64,000 bases of DNA from DSXH01 sp964532065. Lineage in GTDB: Bacteria > Bacteroidota > Ignavibacteria > Ignavibacteriales > Melioribacteraceae. The notes beneath the pieces were generated by a model. That model ran no database searches. It was not told the DNA's origin and saw nothing but the letters and a program-made list of their open reading frames with translations. Position 1 is the stretch's first letter. Each line of letters begins with the position of its first letter. The stretch spans positions 16,710-80,709 of the forward strand of contig CAZHHG010000006.1 of NCBI GenBank assembly GCA_964532065.1, read 5' to 3'. This document shows, in pieces, positions 25,068-34,070 of this stretch. The position numbers were made by a program, and so were the translations under genes.

Positions 25068-25514
25068 ATGCTGGATAACTTAGATATAATTATACTGAAA
25101 AAACTGCAGGAAAATGGCAGGACCAAACGGAATGAACTGGCCGACGCAGCGGGCCTCTCCCTTCCTTCTCTTAGCGAACGGCTCAGAAAACTGGAAGAGA
25201 ACGGAATAATCGAGGGATATTACACAAAGCTTGACCGCCACAAATTTAATCTCGACATAATGGCTTTCATAGTTGTGATAATGGATTCCTCAAAGAATTA
25301 TGAAAAGCTGACCGATCACGTAAAAAAAACCCCCGAGATACTAGAGTGCCACGCTATACTTGGGGAAGGTTCGCATATTATGAAAGCACTGGTTAAGGAT
25401 ACAAATTCTCTTGAACAGCTTTTAAGTAAAATACAATCCTGGCCGGGGGTAAACCGGACCATTACAAATTTTGTACTTTCAACAATTAAAGAGACTTCAA
25501 ACATTAACATATAA
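25068..25514 (+). CDS. Lrp/AsnC family transcription regulator
   Basis: A 148-residue regulator with an N-terminal winged helix (LDNLDIIILKKLQENGRTKRNELADAAGLSLPSLSERLRKLEENGII) and a C-terminal RAM effector domain (about 65-145). Proteins of this family bind DNA as dimers or octamers and sense amino acids. The gene lies 13 bases before the glnA start on the same strand, so they are likely one transcript and the regulator probably responds to glutamine or another nitrogen signal. That link is inferred from position. Confidence 0.9.
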   Translation: MLDNLDIIILKKLQENGRTKRNELADAAGLSLPSLSERLRKLEENGIIEGYYTKLDRHKFNLDIMAFIVVIMDSSKNYEKLTDHVKKTPEILECHAILGEGSHIMKALVKDTNSLEQLLSKIQSWPGVNRTITNFVLSTIKETSNINI

Positions 25515-25527
25515 CTCAGGAGAAAAT

Positions 25528-26955
25528 ATGGGTAAATCTGCATCAAAGGTTCAGGAAATTCTCTCATATATTAAGAGTAATAAAATTCAGTTTGTCGATT
25601 TCAAGTTCATGGACTTCCCGGGACAGTGGCAGCACTTTACGGTACCGGCGGGTGAATTGAAATCCGATTCGTTCGAAGACGGATTCGGATTCGACGGATC
25701 TTCAATCCGCGGATGGAAAAGCATTCACGAAAGCGATATGCTTCTCATACCGGATCCGGAAACAATGTTTTTTGATCCGTTCATCGAAGCTCCTACTGTG
25801 TCGTTAATATGCGACGTGTACGAACCGGCAACGAGAGAAAAGTACGACCGCTGTCCGCGCAACATTGCTCAGAAAGCCGAAGCATATTTAAAATCAACCG
25901 GGCTAGCCGATACATCGTATTTCGGTCCCGAAGCGGAGTTCTTCGTATTCGACGATGTCCGTTTCGATTCCGGACCAAATTTTTCATTCTACACTGTCGA
26001 TTCGATAGAAGGTAAATGGAATTCCGGCCGGGAGGAGAATCCGAATCTCGGATATAAACCACGCTTTAAAGAGGGGTATTTCCCTGTTCCGCCTACAGAT
26101 CAGCTTATGGATCTCCGTAACGAAATGGTTATGAACCTGATCAATATGGGAATAGAGATTGAAGCCCAGCATCACGAGGTTGCAAGCGGAGGTCAGTGCG
26201 AAATTGATATGAAGTTCAAACCATTACTAAGAGCAGCGGATCAGTTATTAATGTTCAAATACGTTATTAAGAATACAGCAAAGAAACGAGGTAAGACCGT
26301 TACATATATGCCCAAACCGATCTTCGGTGATAACGGAAGCGGAATGCATGTTCATACAAGTTTATGGCTGAAAGGCAAACCACTATTTGCGGGGGGCGGA
26401 TATGCCGGCCTGAGCGATATGGCTCTCTACTTTATCGGAGGACTATTAAAACATGCGCCGTCGCTACTCGCTTTTACAAATCCAATTACAAATTCCTACA
26501 AACGGCTGGTACCAGGATTCGAAGCGCCCGTGAATCTCGCATACTCTCAAAGAAACCGGAGCGCTTCCATCAGAATTCCGATGTATTCAAATTCTCCCAA
26601 GTCTAAGAGAGTAGAATTCCGCTGCCCGGATCCGGCTGCAAATCCGTATCTCGCGTTTTCGGCAATTATGATGGCGGGTCTCGATGGAATCATGAACCGT
26701 ATCGATCCGGGTGAACCGCTCGAAAAGGATATTTACGATATGTCTCCCGAAGAATTAAAAGATGTTCCTTCAACACCCGAATCGCTCGGCCAGGCATTGA
26801 AAGCACTCTCCGAAGATCATGAGTACCTGCTTAAAGGGAATGTGTTTACAGAGGATGTTATCCGTGCGTGGATAAATTATAAAATCGAAAAAGAGATAAA
26901 GCCGATGGCATTGAGGCCTCATCCCTACGAATTCGAAATGTACTTTGATGTATAA
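25528..26955 (+). CDS. glnA: Glutamine synthetase, type I
   Basis: A 475-residue glutamine synthetase I, which makes glutamine from glutamate, ammonia and ATP. Signatures: DGSSIRGW, EAEFFVFD, the ammonium/metal region NGSGMHVHTSLW, the ATP loop KRLVPGFEAPVNLAYS and RSASIRIP. The Tyr in DIYDMSPEE corresponds to the adenylylated Tyr of GSI-beta enzymes, so covalent control is possible. The frame stays open 19 codons upstream into the regulator gene, but ATG 25528, with CAGGAGAAA before it, gives the family start. A stem-loop terminator follows at 26975. Confidence 0.96.
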   Translation: MGKSASKVQEILSYIKSNKIQFVDFKFMDFPGQWQHFTVPAGELKSDSFEDGFGFDGSSIRGWKSIHESDMLLIPDPETMFFDPFIEAPTVSLICDVYEPATREKYDRCPRNIAQKAEAYLKSTGLADTSYFGPEAEFFVFDDVRFDSGPNFSFYTVDSIEGKWNSGREENPNLGYKPRFKEGYFPVPPTDQLMDLRNEMVMNLINMGIEIEAQHHEVASGGQCEIDMKFKPLLRAADQLLMFKYVIKNTAKKRGKTVTYMPKPIFGDNGSGMHVHTSLWLKGKPLFAGGGYAGLSDMALYFIGGLLKHAPSLLAFTNPITNSYKRLVPGFEAPVNLAYSQRNRSASIRIPMYSNSPKSKRVEFRCPDPAANPYLAFSAIMMAGLDGIMNRIDPGEPLEKDIYDMSPEELKDVPSTPESLGQALKALSEDHEYLLKGNVFTEDVIRAWINYKIEKEIKPMALRPHPYEFEMYFDV

Positions 26956-26974
26956 TAACCGTTTAGAAAATAAG

Positions 26975-26997
26975 AGCGGCTCTATACGAGCCGCTTT
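26975..26997. terminator. Intrinsic terminator between glnA and the Asp-box protein
   Basis: Perfect eight-base stem (AGCGGCTC with GAGCCGCT), five-base loop, and a short T-run on the plus strand. It separates two convergent genes and may serve both. Confidence 0.75.
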
Positions 26998-26999
26998 GT

Positions 27000-28514
27000 T
27001 TATTTTATAAATATCATCTTCCTGGTTTGAGAAAAACCTTCCGTCTGCAGTCGGTATAAATAGATGCCGCTTGAAAGATCTCGTGCTTCATATTCAATCT
27101 CATAATTACCCGGTTCAATTCTCCCGTTAATCAATGTTGCTATCTCTTTTCCGAGAAGATCGTATATTTTTAGTGTGGCCGTTTGAGTTACAGGAATCGA
27201 CACTTTAATCACCGTCGAAGGATTGAACGGATTGGGATAATTCTGAGACAGTCCGAATTGAGCAGGTATAATCCCCTGCTTATCATTCAGGTTGGTAATT
27301 GTTATTGTTCCTTTGGAGAAATAGACCCCATCGTTACTGCTTCTATTATCAGACCAAACAGTATAAATCAGATCGTTTGCATCAACAAAGAGAGATGGAT
27401 TCTTGGAATCCGCGTTTGTGCTGTTTACAAAAGAAGTTTTCGGGAAAGATACGCCGCCATCAATCGACTTTGCACAGAAGAGACCGTTCATACCCCCGGA
27501 AAAATTAGGATACGCAATATAAATCTCGCCTTTACTGCTAACAGTCATGGACGGGGATCCGAATCCGCCGGAAGCAATTTCATATTCCTGACTGAAATTT
27601 GATCCGCCGTCGGTAGATTTTATAAAATAGATTTTCCGGTTGCTTCCGTTATTATCGTCTTCTTCTCTCCAGACGACATAAAGATTAGAGCCGGAAGCCG
27701 AAATGCTTGGAGCTGTCCGTTTTTTATCAACACTTCCTGATACGCTGTTTACCATTTTGTTCTGGCCGAAACTTACACCGTTATTAGCAGATTTCGCATA
27801 GTAGATATCAGTGCCGCTTCCGCCTCTTCTGCCATCATTCCAAATACAGAATATATTCCCCTGTGCATCAACGGAGATCGAATTAGGAGAATCAAATTTA
27901 ACCGAATTGCTTCCGATTACTGCATCTGTAACTTCATAGGGAGTTTCGAAATTAGCCCCTCCATTTGTAGATCTTGCAAAGAAGAGACCGGTTTTATTAT
28001 CGGCTTTCGGTTTAAAGAAACAGACATAAACATTATCGCCATTTACTGCTATCTGGGGTAAATTCCCGTCGGTTGAAATCGTTACCTTCGTACTGAATGT
28101 TGCTGCCTGATCGGTTGATCTGGAAAAGTAAACGCCGGCCAGATTATCATTAACAACTCCACTCCAAACGGTGAAAAGAGTGCCGGAATTATTAGCTGCC
28201 ATTGCACCGAACAGATGCGGATCACTTCCTCCAATCTTAATTCCGTTACCAAAACTTGTTCCCCCGTCCGTCGATTTTGATATATAAGAAGAAAAAGTAG
28301 TATTAAGATCCTGCCATAAGACATAGACATTATTGCCGTTCACAACAATTGAATTTCCTCCATCCGTATTCTGATCACCCTGTGTTAAATGATTGATTTT
28401 AAGATTTGAAGAAAAATCCTGACCGGCAATAGAAATTTGGAAAAGAAATAATAGTGCAACCGGGTAAATAGAAAGTCTGGCAATGCTTTTTTTAAGAAGA
28501 ATATCAGAACTCAT
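27000..28514 (-). CDS. Secreted Asp-box (BNR) repeat protein with type IX secretion tail
   Basis: A 504-residue exported protein. After a signal peptide (about 1-30, cleavage near SIAGQ) come about six Asp-box repeats of the type KSTDGGTSF, ARSTNGGANF, IKSTDGGSNF and AKSIDGGVSF, which build a six-bladed beta-propeller like that of sialidases. I do not see enough of the catalytic Arg triad to call it a sialidase. Residues about 415-504 are a T9SS sorting domain (SQNYPNPFNPSTVIKVSI). It is probably a surface or secreted glycan-binding protein. It stands alone, with a terminator at its 3' end and a 288-base A+T-rich gap upstream with no visible gene. Confidence 0.82.
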   Translation of the reverse strand: MSSDILLKKSIARLSIYPVALLFLFQISIAGQDFSSNLKINHLTQGDQNTDGGNSIVVNGNNVYVLWQDLNTTFSSYISKSTDGGTSFGNGIKIGGSDPHLFGAMAANNSGTLFTVWSGVVNDNLAGVYFSRSTDQAATFSTKVTISTDGNLPQIAVNGDNVYVCFFKPKADNKTGLFFARSTNGGANFETPYEVTDAVIGSNSVKFDSPNSISVDAQGNIFCIWNDGRRGGSGTDIYYAKSANNGVSFGQNKMVNSVSGSVDKKRTAPSISASGSNLYVVWREEDDNNGSNRKIYFIKSTDGGSNFSQEYEIASGGFGSPSMTVSSKGEIYIAYPNFSGGMNGLFCAKSIDGGVSFPKTSFVNSTNADSKNPSLFVDANDLIYTVWSDNRSSNDGVYFSKGTITITNLNDKQGIIPAQFGLSQNYPNPFNPSTVIKVSIPVTQTATLKIYDLLGKEIATLINGRIEPGNYEIEYEARDLSSGIYLYRLQTEGFSQTRKMIFIK

Positions 28515-28802
28515 TTTGCCCTCCTAAACAAGGTTTCTAAATTGTTCGATACCTTTAACAAGAATAGATTCTTACTTAATTAATAGATTTATCTGTCGAA
28601 CTGCAGTATCTACTTTAACAAATAATTTTTATTTAGGAGAGAATTTTTTTTGATTTCGTACTTATTGTAAACAATTAGACCTAAAATAGCAACAGAGTAT
28701 TAAGGAAATCATCCGGCCATCATTATTTCAAAAGAGATAATAAGCCATAGATTTTACAAAAAAAATTTTTAAAATAAGAAGCAGACGTTTTTAAAACCCT
28801 TA

Positions 28803-30227
28803 CTACTTGATCATAATTTCCTGAGTGCGTAAAGCCCGCGGGAACTGACTCTTCAAACCGTCTTTGGATAAAGAAGCGGTACCGATAATCATATCATCCC
28901 ATTTAACAATTTTCTGTCCCGTTGTTCCGAATTCTTTCTTAATTGTTCCGCCGTTGAGATAAATTTCCAGGTCTTTTATTTCATTAAACTCAACTACGTT
29001 CCTGGTGAAATTTTCCCCAAATGTTTGAGCCGCAAGAGTATGAAGCTGAATAAACTGCTTTTTATCAATCAGTCCGAGCTTGGAACCGACGCGAATAAAT
29101 ATTTCCGGATTATCTATTTCCAGCCCTTCGTCCGCAAAATAAATATCACCGTTTTTTATCAGGTATTTGTACTGCTCTAAATGTTTACTCTCTATTCCGA
29201 AATATTCGCATAAAACATCGATCAATTTTCTTAACTGAACATTCCGGGAATTCACAAAACTATTTTTACTCCTGAAACTAACTTCCGGTGAATTTTCTAT
29301 CTCTTCAATTTTCCGGAGTTTCGCTACAAAAAAACCTTCCGAACCGATCTCCCACGGAACAATCCTTCGTGCCTTACCTATCGACTTATCAAGAGGCTGA
29401 TCCTTGTAATTAGTAAAAGCATCGCGGCTTTTTACCGGTAATTCAATATCCACAAGTTCTACCGGATACTTCTTCAGAATTTTATCCAGGACCAGTTCAT
29501 TCTCTTCGAGAGCAAGAGTGCAGGTTGAATAGACAATTTCGCCACCGACTTTACACGACTTTATCGCGCTCAGAAGAAGTTTGAATTGAATTTCAGCAAG
29601 TCCGGATGCTTTTTTCTCATTCCACCAGCTGCTCACCTCATTTTTTTTCTGAAGAATTCCTAACGCGCTGCAGGGCGCGTCAACAAGAATTTTATCAAAA
29701 TAATTCTGATAGATTTTACTGAGTAATTCCCCTTTCCCCTGAAGTACGCCGACATTAACAAGATTCATTTTATCGATGTTGAAAACCAGGCTTTTCAATC
29801 TCTCCAGCGAAATTTCATTTGCAATCAATGTCCCCTTGTTTCCCATCATGTCGGCCAGCTGGGTGGTTTTAGAACCGGGCGCGGAGCATAGGTCGAGAAC
29901 TTTATCATTAGGTGCAGGATTCAGAACTAATGCGGGGATCATCGAAGAGAGACTCTGGATATAGTAAGCTCCTAAAATAAAATCGAGGGTCTTTCCGGCA
30001 ACAGACTGCCCAGCCGATACCTTGAATGCATTGGCAACATTATTTACAGGTTCAAGCTGAAGATCGTATCCGTTCAACCGATTTAGAATTTTATCACGGG
30101 AAAATTTGGATGAAAAGCGGAGATAGGTATTCTGACTACTGTTAATAAAATCGAGATAATTCTTCAGATATTCTGTACCGAAATGAGTAGTGATGTAGGA
30201 ACTGATATTATCGCCTAGATGAATCAC
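28803..30227 (-). CDS. RNA m5C methyltransferase, RsmB/RsmF (NOP2/Sun) family
   Basis: A 474-residue methyltransferase. The SAM-binding core has LDLCSAPGSKTTQLA near residue 110, the motif IV Cys in DAPCSALGIL, and the catalytic Cys of motif VI in YSTCTLALEENE. There is no NusB-like N-terminal domain, and the C-terminal part (about 300-474) resembles the RsmF/YebU C-terminus. The likely substrate is a cytosine in 16S rRNA. It starts two bases after the stop of the small hypothetical gene upstream, so the two are coupled. Confidence 0.85.
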   Translation of the reverse strand: MIHLGDNISSYITTHFGTEYLKNYLDFINSSQNTYLRFSSKFSRDKILNRLNGYDLQLEPVNNVANAFKVSAGQSVAGKTLDFILGAYYIQSLSSMIPALVLNPAPNDKVLDLCSAPGSKTTQLADMMGNKGTLIANEISLERLKSLVFNIDKMNLVNVGVLQGKGELLSKIYQNYFDKILVDAPCSALGILQKKNEVSSWWNEKKASGLAEIQFKLLLSAIKSCKVGGEIVYSTCTLALEENELVLDKILKKYPVELVDIELPVKSRDAFTNYKDQPLDKSIGKARRIVPWEIGSEGFFVAKLRKIEEIENSPEVSFRSKNSFVNSRNVQLRKLIDVLCEYFGIESKHLEQYKYLIKNGDIYFADEGLEIDNPEIFIRVGSKLGLIDKKQFIQLHTLAAQTFGENFTRNVVEFNEIKDLEIYLNGGTIKKEFGTTGQKIVKWDDMIIGTASLSKDGLKSQFPRALRTQEIMIK

Positions 30228-30228
30228 C

Positions 30229-30654
30229 TTATGTTCTGGTAAGATTTAATGAACTGAAAATCTGAGAAGAAATTATTTTGAATCCTTTCGTCTTCTGGAA
30301 GATCTGCTTAAAATCTTTCTCCATCTCTTTCAGGAATCCGTCGAGGTATCTTTCATAGTCGCGCACCGCTTCATATGTCTGAAGCTGATCTACAGGAATC
30401 TTAATCCGGTCAGGTTTAATCCTGTTGGCGTAGTAGACATATTTTGCCCGGAACATGTCGTCTGTGGAATAGAAAGTATCGCCTGCCTCATCACTCAGCT
30501 GATAGCTTCCGAACAAGGGTGGATTGAGAAAAAGAATTTTCCCGGGAAGGGATATCTCCTCAAGCTTATCGGAATGGACAAAATCATCCGGAAAGTTCTT
30601 CAACTCCGCTTTAATCTTTTCAATCCACTTCTGAGAGAATTCTTTTTCTGTCAT
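30229..30654 (-). CDS. Conserved hypothetical protein, 141 residues
   Basis: A small soluble, charged and mostly helical protein with no signal peptide, membrane helix or motif I recognise. It begins MTEKEFSQKWIEKIKAEL and has a Pro-rich turn (LNPPLFGSYQLSD) in the middle. It is next to the RNA methyltransferase with a one-base gap, in a run of co-directional genes, so it is a real gene. A link to RNA modification is only a suggestion from the neighbour. Confidence 0.7.
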   Translation of the reverse strand: MTEKEFSQKWIEKIKAELKNFPDDFVHSDKLEEISLPGKILFLNPPLFGSYQLSDEAGDTFYSTDDMFRAKYVYYANRIKPDRIKIPVDQLQTYEAVRDYERYLDGFLKEMEKDFKQIFQKTKGFKIISSQIFSSLNLTRT

Positions 30655-30663
30655 ATAATTAAT

Positions 30664-31788
30664 TTATTTTTCGGGTTCTTCAACCCAGTCAGCAATAAAA
30701 ACGTTTGTATCCCTTGAGGGTTTTCTTTCAGCATTTCTGTTTGAACAGAAGACAAGTTTTTTGCCGTCGTAAGAGAACATAGGGAAAGCATCGAATATAC
30801 CGGAGTTGGTTATTTGTTTAAGCCCGGTACCGTCAGTATTAATCATAAATATATCGAAGCGCCTGCCGCCTTCGTTGAGAGAATGATGATTGGAACAGAA
30901 GAGCACTTTTTTGCCGTCCGGATGAAAAAACGGCGCCCAGTTTGCACCGGGAAGATCAGTAACCTGTTGAATGTTTTTACCGTCGATATCAGCTATAAAA
31001 ATATTTAATTCTTTCGGCTCTACGAGTCCTTCGGATAAAAGCTTCTTATAATTTACGGCTTCTTCGCCTTGGGGTCTGCTTGCCCGCCAGATAATCTTTT
31101 TAGCATCTCTTGAGAAGAAAGCGCCTCCGTCGTAACCAGGTTCGTTTGTAAGCTGTAAATATTCTTTGGTTTGAATATCGTAACGCCACAATTCCAGATC
31201 GCCGGAACGTGTGGAAGTAAAAATAATGTATCGGCCGTCCGGCGAAACAGTAGCTTCGGCGTCATAACCCTCACCGCCTATCAATACCTCCGCGCCGGTG
31301 CCGTCGGAGTTGGTTATATAAATATCATAAGAATTATAGATAGGCCAGACGTATCTTCCGCCGGAGAACATAACCGATTCGGGGCATTTGGCATCGGCTT
31401 CGTGTGTTGAAGCGTAAATTATTCTTCCGTCACTTAAAAAATAGCTGCACGTAGTGCGTCCCTTTCCGGTGGAAGCGAGATTATATTTCTTTCCGCCGGG
31501 AAGATCGGATCCGTCGGCATTCATTATAAAAATCTGATCGCAGCCCTGCTGATTTATTTTGTCCCAGTCGCTCTGAAAGACGAGTTGTTTATCATCAAAA
31601 CTCCAGTATGCCTCGGCATTGTTTCCGCCGAATGTAAGCTGACGGATATTTCTAATGTGTACTTCACCTTCATAACGCAAAGTGTCTTTTGAAGGATCGT
31701 AAGATTCGGATTTAGTACAACCGGTAAACGAATTTGAAATAGTAATTAATAGAACCGTGATGAGAGAGATGTATGTTTTTCTAATCAT
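30664..31788 (-). CDS. TolB-like beta-propeller lipoprotein
   Basis: A 374-residue lipoprotein with a signal ending in SFTGC. It is built of PD40/TolB-type propeller repeats, seen as FIMNADGSDLPGG, TNSDGTGAEVLIGG, VSPDGRYIIFTSTRSGD, IADIDGKNIQQV and INTDGTGLKQITNSG. The repeats sit between about residues 50 and 365. Unlike TolB of the Tol-Pal system it has no N-terminal TolB domain and no tol genes nearby. It is probably anchored to a membrane and binds a protein partner. It lies 19 bases after lgt, the enzyme that would lipidate it. Confidence 0.85.
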   Translation of the reverse strand: MIRKTYISLITVLLITISNSFTGCTKSESYDPSKDTLRYEGEVHIRNIRQLTFGGNNAEAYWSFDDKQLVFQSDWDKINQQGCDQIFIMNADGSDLPGGKKYNLASTGKGRTTCSYFLSDGRIIYASTHEADAKCPESVMFSGGRYVWPIYNSYDIYITNSDGTGAEVLIGGEGYDAEATVSPDGRYIIFTSTRSGDLELWRYDIQTKEYLQLTNEPGYDGGAFFSRDAKKIIWRASRPQGEEAVNYKKLLSEGLVEPKELNIFIADIDGKNIQQVTDLPGANWAPFFHPDGKKVLFCSNHHSLNEGGRRFDIFMINTDGTGLKQITNSGIFDAFPMFSYDGKKLVFCSNRNAERKPSRDTNVFIADWVEEPEK

Positions 31789-31807
31789 TAAATAAGTCGC
31801 TTTCCAT

Positions 31808-32596
31808 TTATAGTTTTATAATTTTTTTGTCTTTATGAAAGACCAGATAAACTCCGAGAAGTATAAACGGGATACTGAGCAGCTGGCCCATATTTAATAG
31901 CCAGCCTTTTTCAAAATATGTCTGATCCTCCTTTACAAACTCAACCAGGAATCTGAACGCAAAAACAGAAATTAGGAACAATCCGAGAAGCAGGCCGTTT
32001 TTAAATTTCCCCGATTTTTTGAAATAGTAAAAGAGGAGAAAAAAGAAAATTGCCAGGTAGGCAAGGGCTTCATAAAACTGAGCAGGATGACGCGGTACTC
32101 CGTCTACAGCAGGAAAAACAAATGCCCACGGCAGATCGGTCGGTTTACCGATTATCTCCGAATTGAACAGGTTTCCCATCCTGATAAAGAAACCCCCGAG
32201 CGCTACAGTTATTACAATCCTATCAAGTATCCATAGATAGGAAAATTCTTTGTGCTTCTTTACAAAAATGTATATCGCCAGCAGAATACCCAATGCGGCT
32301 CCATGACTTGCCAGTCCCCCTTTCCACACCTGCAGAATTTCGAGCGGGTTAGCCAGGTAATAGGCTGGATTGTAGAAAAAACAGTGACCCAGACGGGCCC
32401 CGAGGACGGTTCCAAGAATCATATACCAGATGAGATCATTCAAAATAGCATCCGGGCGGGATTCCTTTTTGAATATCACATAAAAAATCTGATAACCGAT
32501 TATAAATGACAGCGCAAATAAGAGACCATACCAGCGGATTACGAAGGGGCCTATAGAAAAAATGTCCGGACTGACATCCCAATAGATCACAGGCAA
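31808..32596 (-). CDS. lgt: Prolipoprotein diacylglyceryl transferase
   Basis: A 262-residue inner membrane enzyme with about seven helices. It transfers diacylglycerol to the lipobox Cys of prolipoproteins. The Lgt signature is visible as IRMGNLFNSEIIGKPT, together with RLGHCFFYNP, SHGAALG (active-site His) and RHPAQFYEAL. Length is normal. Neighbours bamD and the TolB-like gene encode lipoproteins, its substrates. Confidence 0.95.
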   Translation of the reverse strand: MPVIYWDVSPDIFSIGPFVIRWYGLLFALSFIIGYQIFYVIFKKESRPDAILNDLIWYMILGTVLGARLGHCFFYNPAYYLANPLEILQVWKGGLASHGAALGILLAIYIFVKKHKEFSYLWILDRIVITVALGGFFIRMGNLFNSEIIGKPTDLPWAFVFPAVDGVPRHPAQFYEALAYLAIFFFLLFYYFKKSGKFKNGLLLGLFLISVFAFRFLVEFVKEDQTYFEKGWLLNMGQLLSIPFILLGVYLVFHKDKKIIKL

Positions 32597-32681
32597 CCTG
32601 AAATTTTTGAATAATTAACTAAACCCTGGCTAAATTTAGTAATTGAAGGGGTATTTAACAACGGTCAAAATCAGTAAAAAA

Positions 32682-33341
32682 TCACTCTTTCCAGATAAAA
32701 TCGAATAAAAGATAGGAAGCCGTAAGCATTATTACATCATAACAGACAAGGACAAGGATCTCAACAAGCGAATCATTCAATGAATTTCCATCCATCGAAA
32801 ATTTTGTAAGCTCGAGAAGTGTGAGAATCAACGGGAGAAGAATCGGGAATGAAAGGACCGGATAGAGAGTTCCTTTTGAGGAGGCCTTCGAAATAATAGC
32901 GGCAATTATTGTTGATGAAATCGCAATACCGATATTCCCCAGAAAAAAAGTAACGGTGAAGAGAAGAAAGTTTTTAATGATAAACGATTCGAACAGAATC
33001 AGAAAGAGAATTGTAATTGCAAAATTCATCAGGAAAACAAGCAGCAGGTTGAAAATCAGTTTACCGGAAAAAATTGTTGATGGTGATGCGATTAAGTGAA
33101 GAGTCATTGTTGTTCCCCGCTCTTCCTCCGAGACAAACGCACGCGACAATCCAGACATTGCAGAGAAGAAGATAACCACCCATAGAAGACCGCCGGTAAG
33201 ATATGACGTAATCTTCTCGCTCCCTATCGAGAACATTATTACGCTTATTGTAACAAGAATAAACATAGCAAGAGCATTAATCGCATAACGTGTGCGAAGT
33301 TCCGATTGCCAGTCTTTCTTGAATAGTGAATATGATTTCAT
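32682..33341 (-). CDS. ccmB: Haem exporter subunit CcmB
   Basis: A 219-residue membrane protein with about six helices, matching the CcmB permease of cytochrome c maturation (FVSEEERGTTMTLHLIASPSTIFSGKLIFN is the typical first region). With CcmA it acts in the ABC complex that releases haem from CcmE. It is separated from ccmA by 87 bases filled by a CGCAGAG/CGCAAAG-type repeat. CcmC, CcmE and CcmF are not in the window. Confidence 0.88.
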   Translation of the reverse strand: MKSYSLFKKDWQSELRTRYAINALAMFILVTISVIMFSIGSEKITSYLTGGLLWVVIFFSAMSGLSRAFVSEEERGTTMTLHLIASPSTIFSGKLIFNLLLVFLMNFAITILFLILFESFIIKNFLLFTVTFFLGNIGIAISSTIIAAIISKASSKGTLYPVLSFPILLPLILTLLELTKFSMDGNSLNDSLVEILVLVCYDVIMLTASYLLFDFIWKE

Positions 33342-33351
33342 CTAATTTTTC

Positions 33352-33427
33352 CTTTGCGATCTCTGCGTAAAATTCTTTAAAGATTAACACGCAAAGTACG
33401 CCGAGTAAATCGCAGAGAACGCAGAGT
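33352..33427. repeat. CGCAGAG/CGCAAAG intergenic repeat between ccmA and ccmB
   Basis: Nearly the whole gap consists of short copies of CTTTGCG, CTCTGCG, CGCAAAG and CGCAGAG in both directions, so CTCTGCGT at 33361 pairs with ACGCAGAG at 33419. This pattern is a common dispersed repeat in Bacteroidota-like genomes. It could fold into a hairpin inside the ccmAB mRNA. A possible remnant (CGCAGAGCG) occurs near 41780. Confidence 0.7.
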
Positions 33428-33428
33428 C

Positions 33429-34070
33429 CTATCTTTTATTCCGGTTATAATTCTCTATATTAATTGTCTCTTTACACAACTGCAAATCTGAATCTTCATT
33501 CGAAGCAATTATAACGATATCCGATTTAGCTTCTTCTTTTATTAACTCATAAACTTTTTCTTTACCGTCGTTGTCAAGATTGGACGTCGGTTCATCAAGA
33601 ATTATCAGCTGCGGATTATGGAGCAGCGCAAAAATAAATTTTAAACGCTGTTTCATTCCGGAGGAATACCCCCGGACAAGATCCTCCCGTCTTTCATAAA
33701 GATTCAATTTACTGAGCAGAAAACTGGAGCGGTCTCTGTCGAATTTGATCCCCCTGATATTTGCAAAGTGCACAAGGTTTTCTTCTGCCGTGAATTCATC
33801 ATATAGAAACAGGTAGGGTGAAACAAAACCGATATAATTATGGAGATTATCGGGCTCAATTATTTTTCCGCTCGATTCGTGAATTACTTTTCCGCGGGTA
33901 GGAGAGATAATATTCGACATTATCTTTACAAGCGTTGATTTGCCTGAGCCATTCGGACCCGAGATACCATAGATAGTTCCGGCTTTGAATGAGAAATTCA
34001 AATCGTTAAAGACGAGCCGCCTTCCGAAGTATTTTACAAGATTTTCGAGTGTTACTTTATAATCAGTCAT
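33429..34070 (-). CDS. ccmA: ABC ATPase CcmA
   Basis: A 213-residue ABC ATPase. Walker A is GPNGSGKSTL near residue 37, the signature is YSSGMKQRL, and Walker B is LIILDEPTSNLD. It pairs with CcmB, the next gene, in the cytochrome c maturation release complex. The start overlaps the stop of the metalloprotease gene by eight bases, so translation is coupled. Confidence 0.88.
   Translation of the reverse strand: MTDYKVTLENLVKYFGRRLVFNDLNFSFKAGTIYGISGPNGSGKSTLVKIMSNIISPTRGKVIHESSGKIIEPDNLHNYIGFVSPYLFLYDEFTAEENLVHFANIRGIKFDRDRSSFLLSKLNLYERREDLVRGYSSGMKQRLKFIFALLHNPQLIILDEPTSNLDNDGKEKVYELIKEEAKSDIVIIASNEDSDLQLCKETINIENYNRNKR

Noticed and set aside
25471..25527. Longer glnA start inside the Lrp gene
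   Set aside because: The ATG at 25528 has a Shine-Dalgarno sequence and matches the family start.
27000..28514. Sialidase call for the Asp-box protein
   Set aside because: The Asp-box repeats are clear but the catalytic Arg triad and nucleophile are not identifiable.
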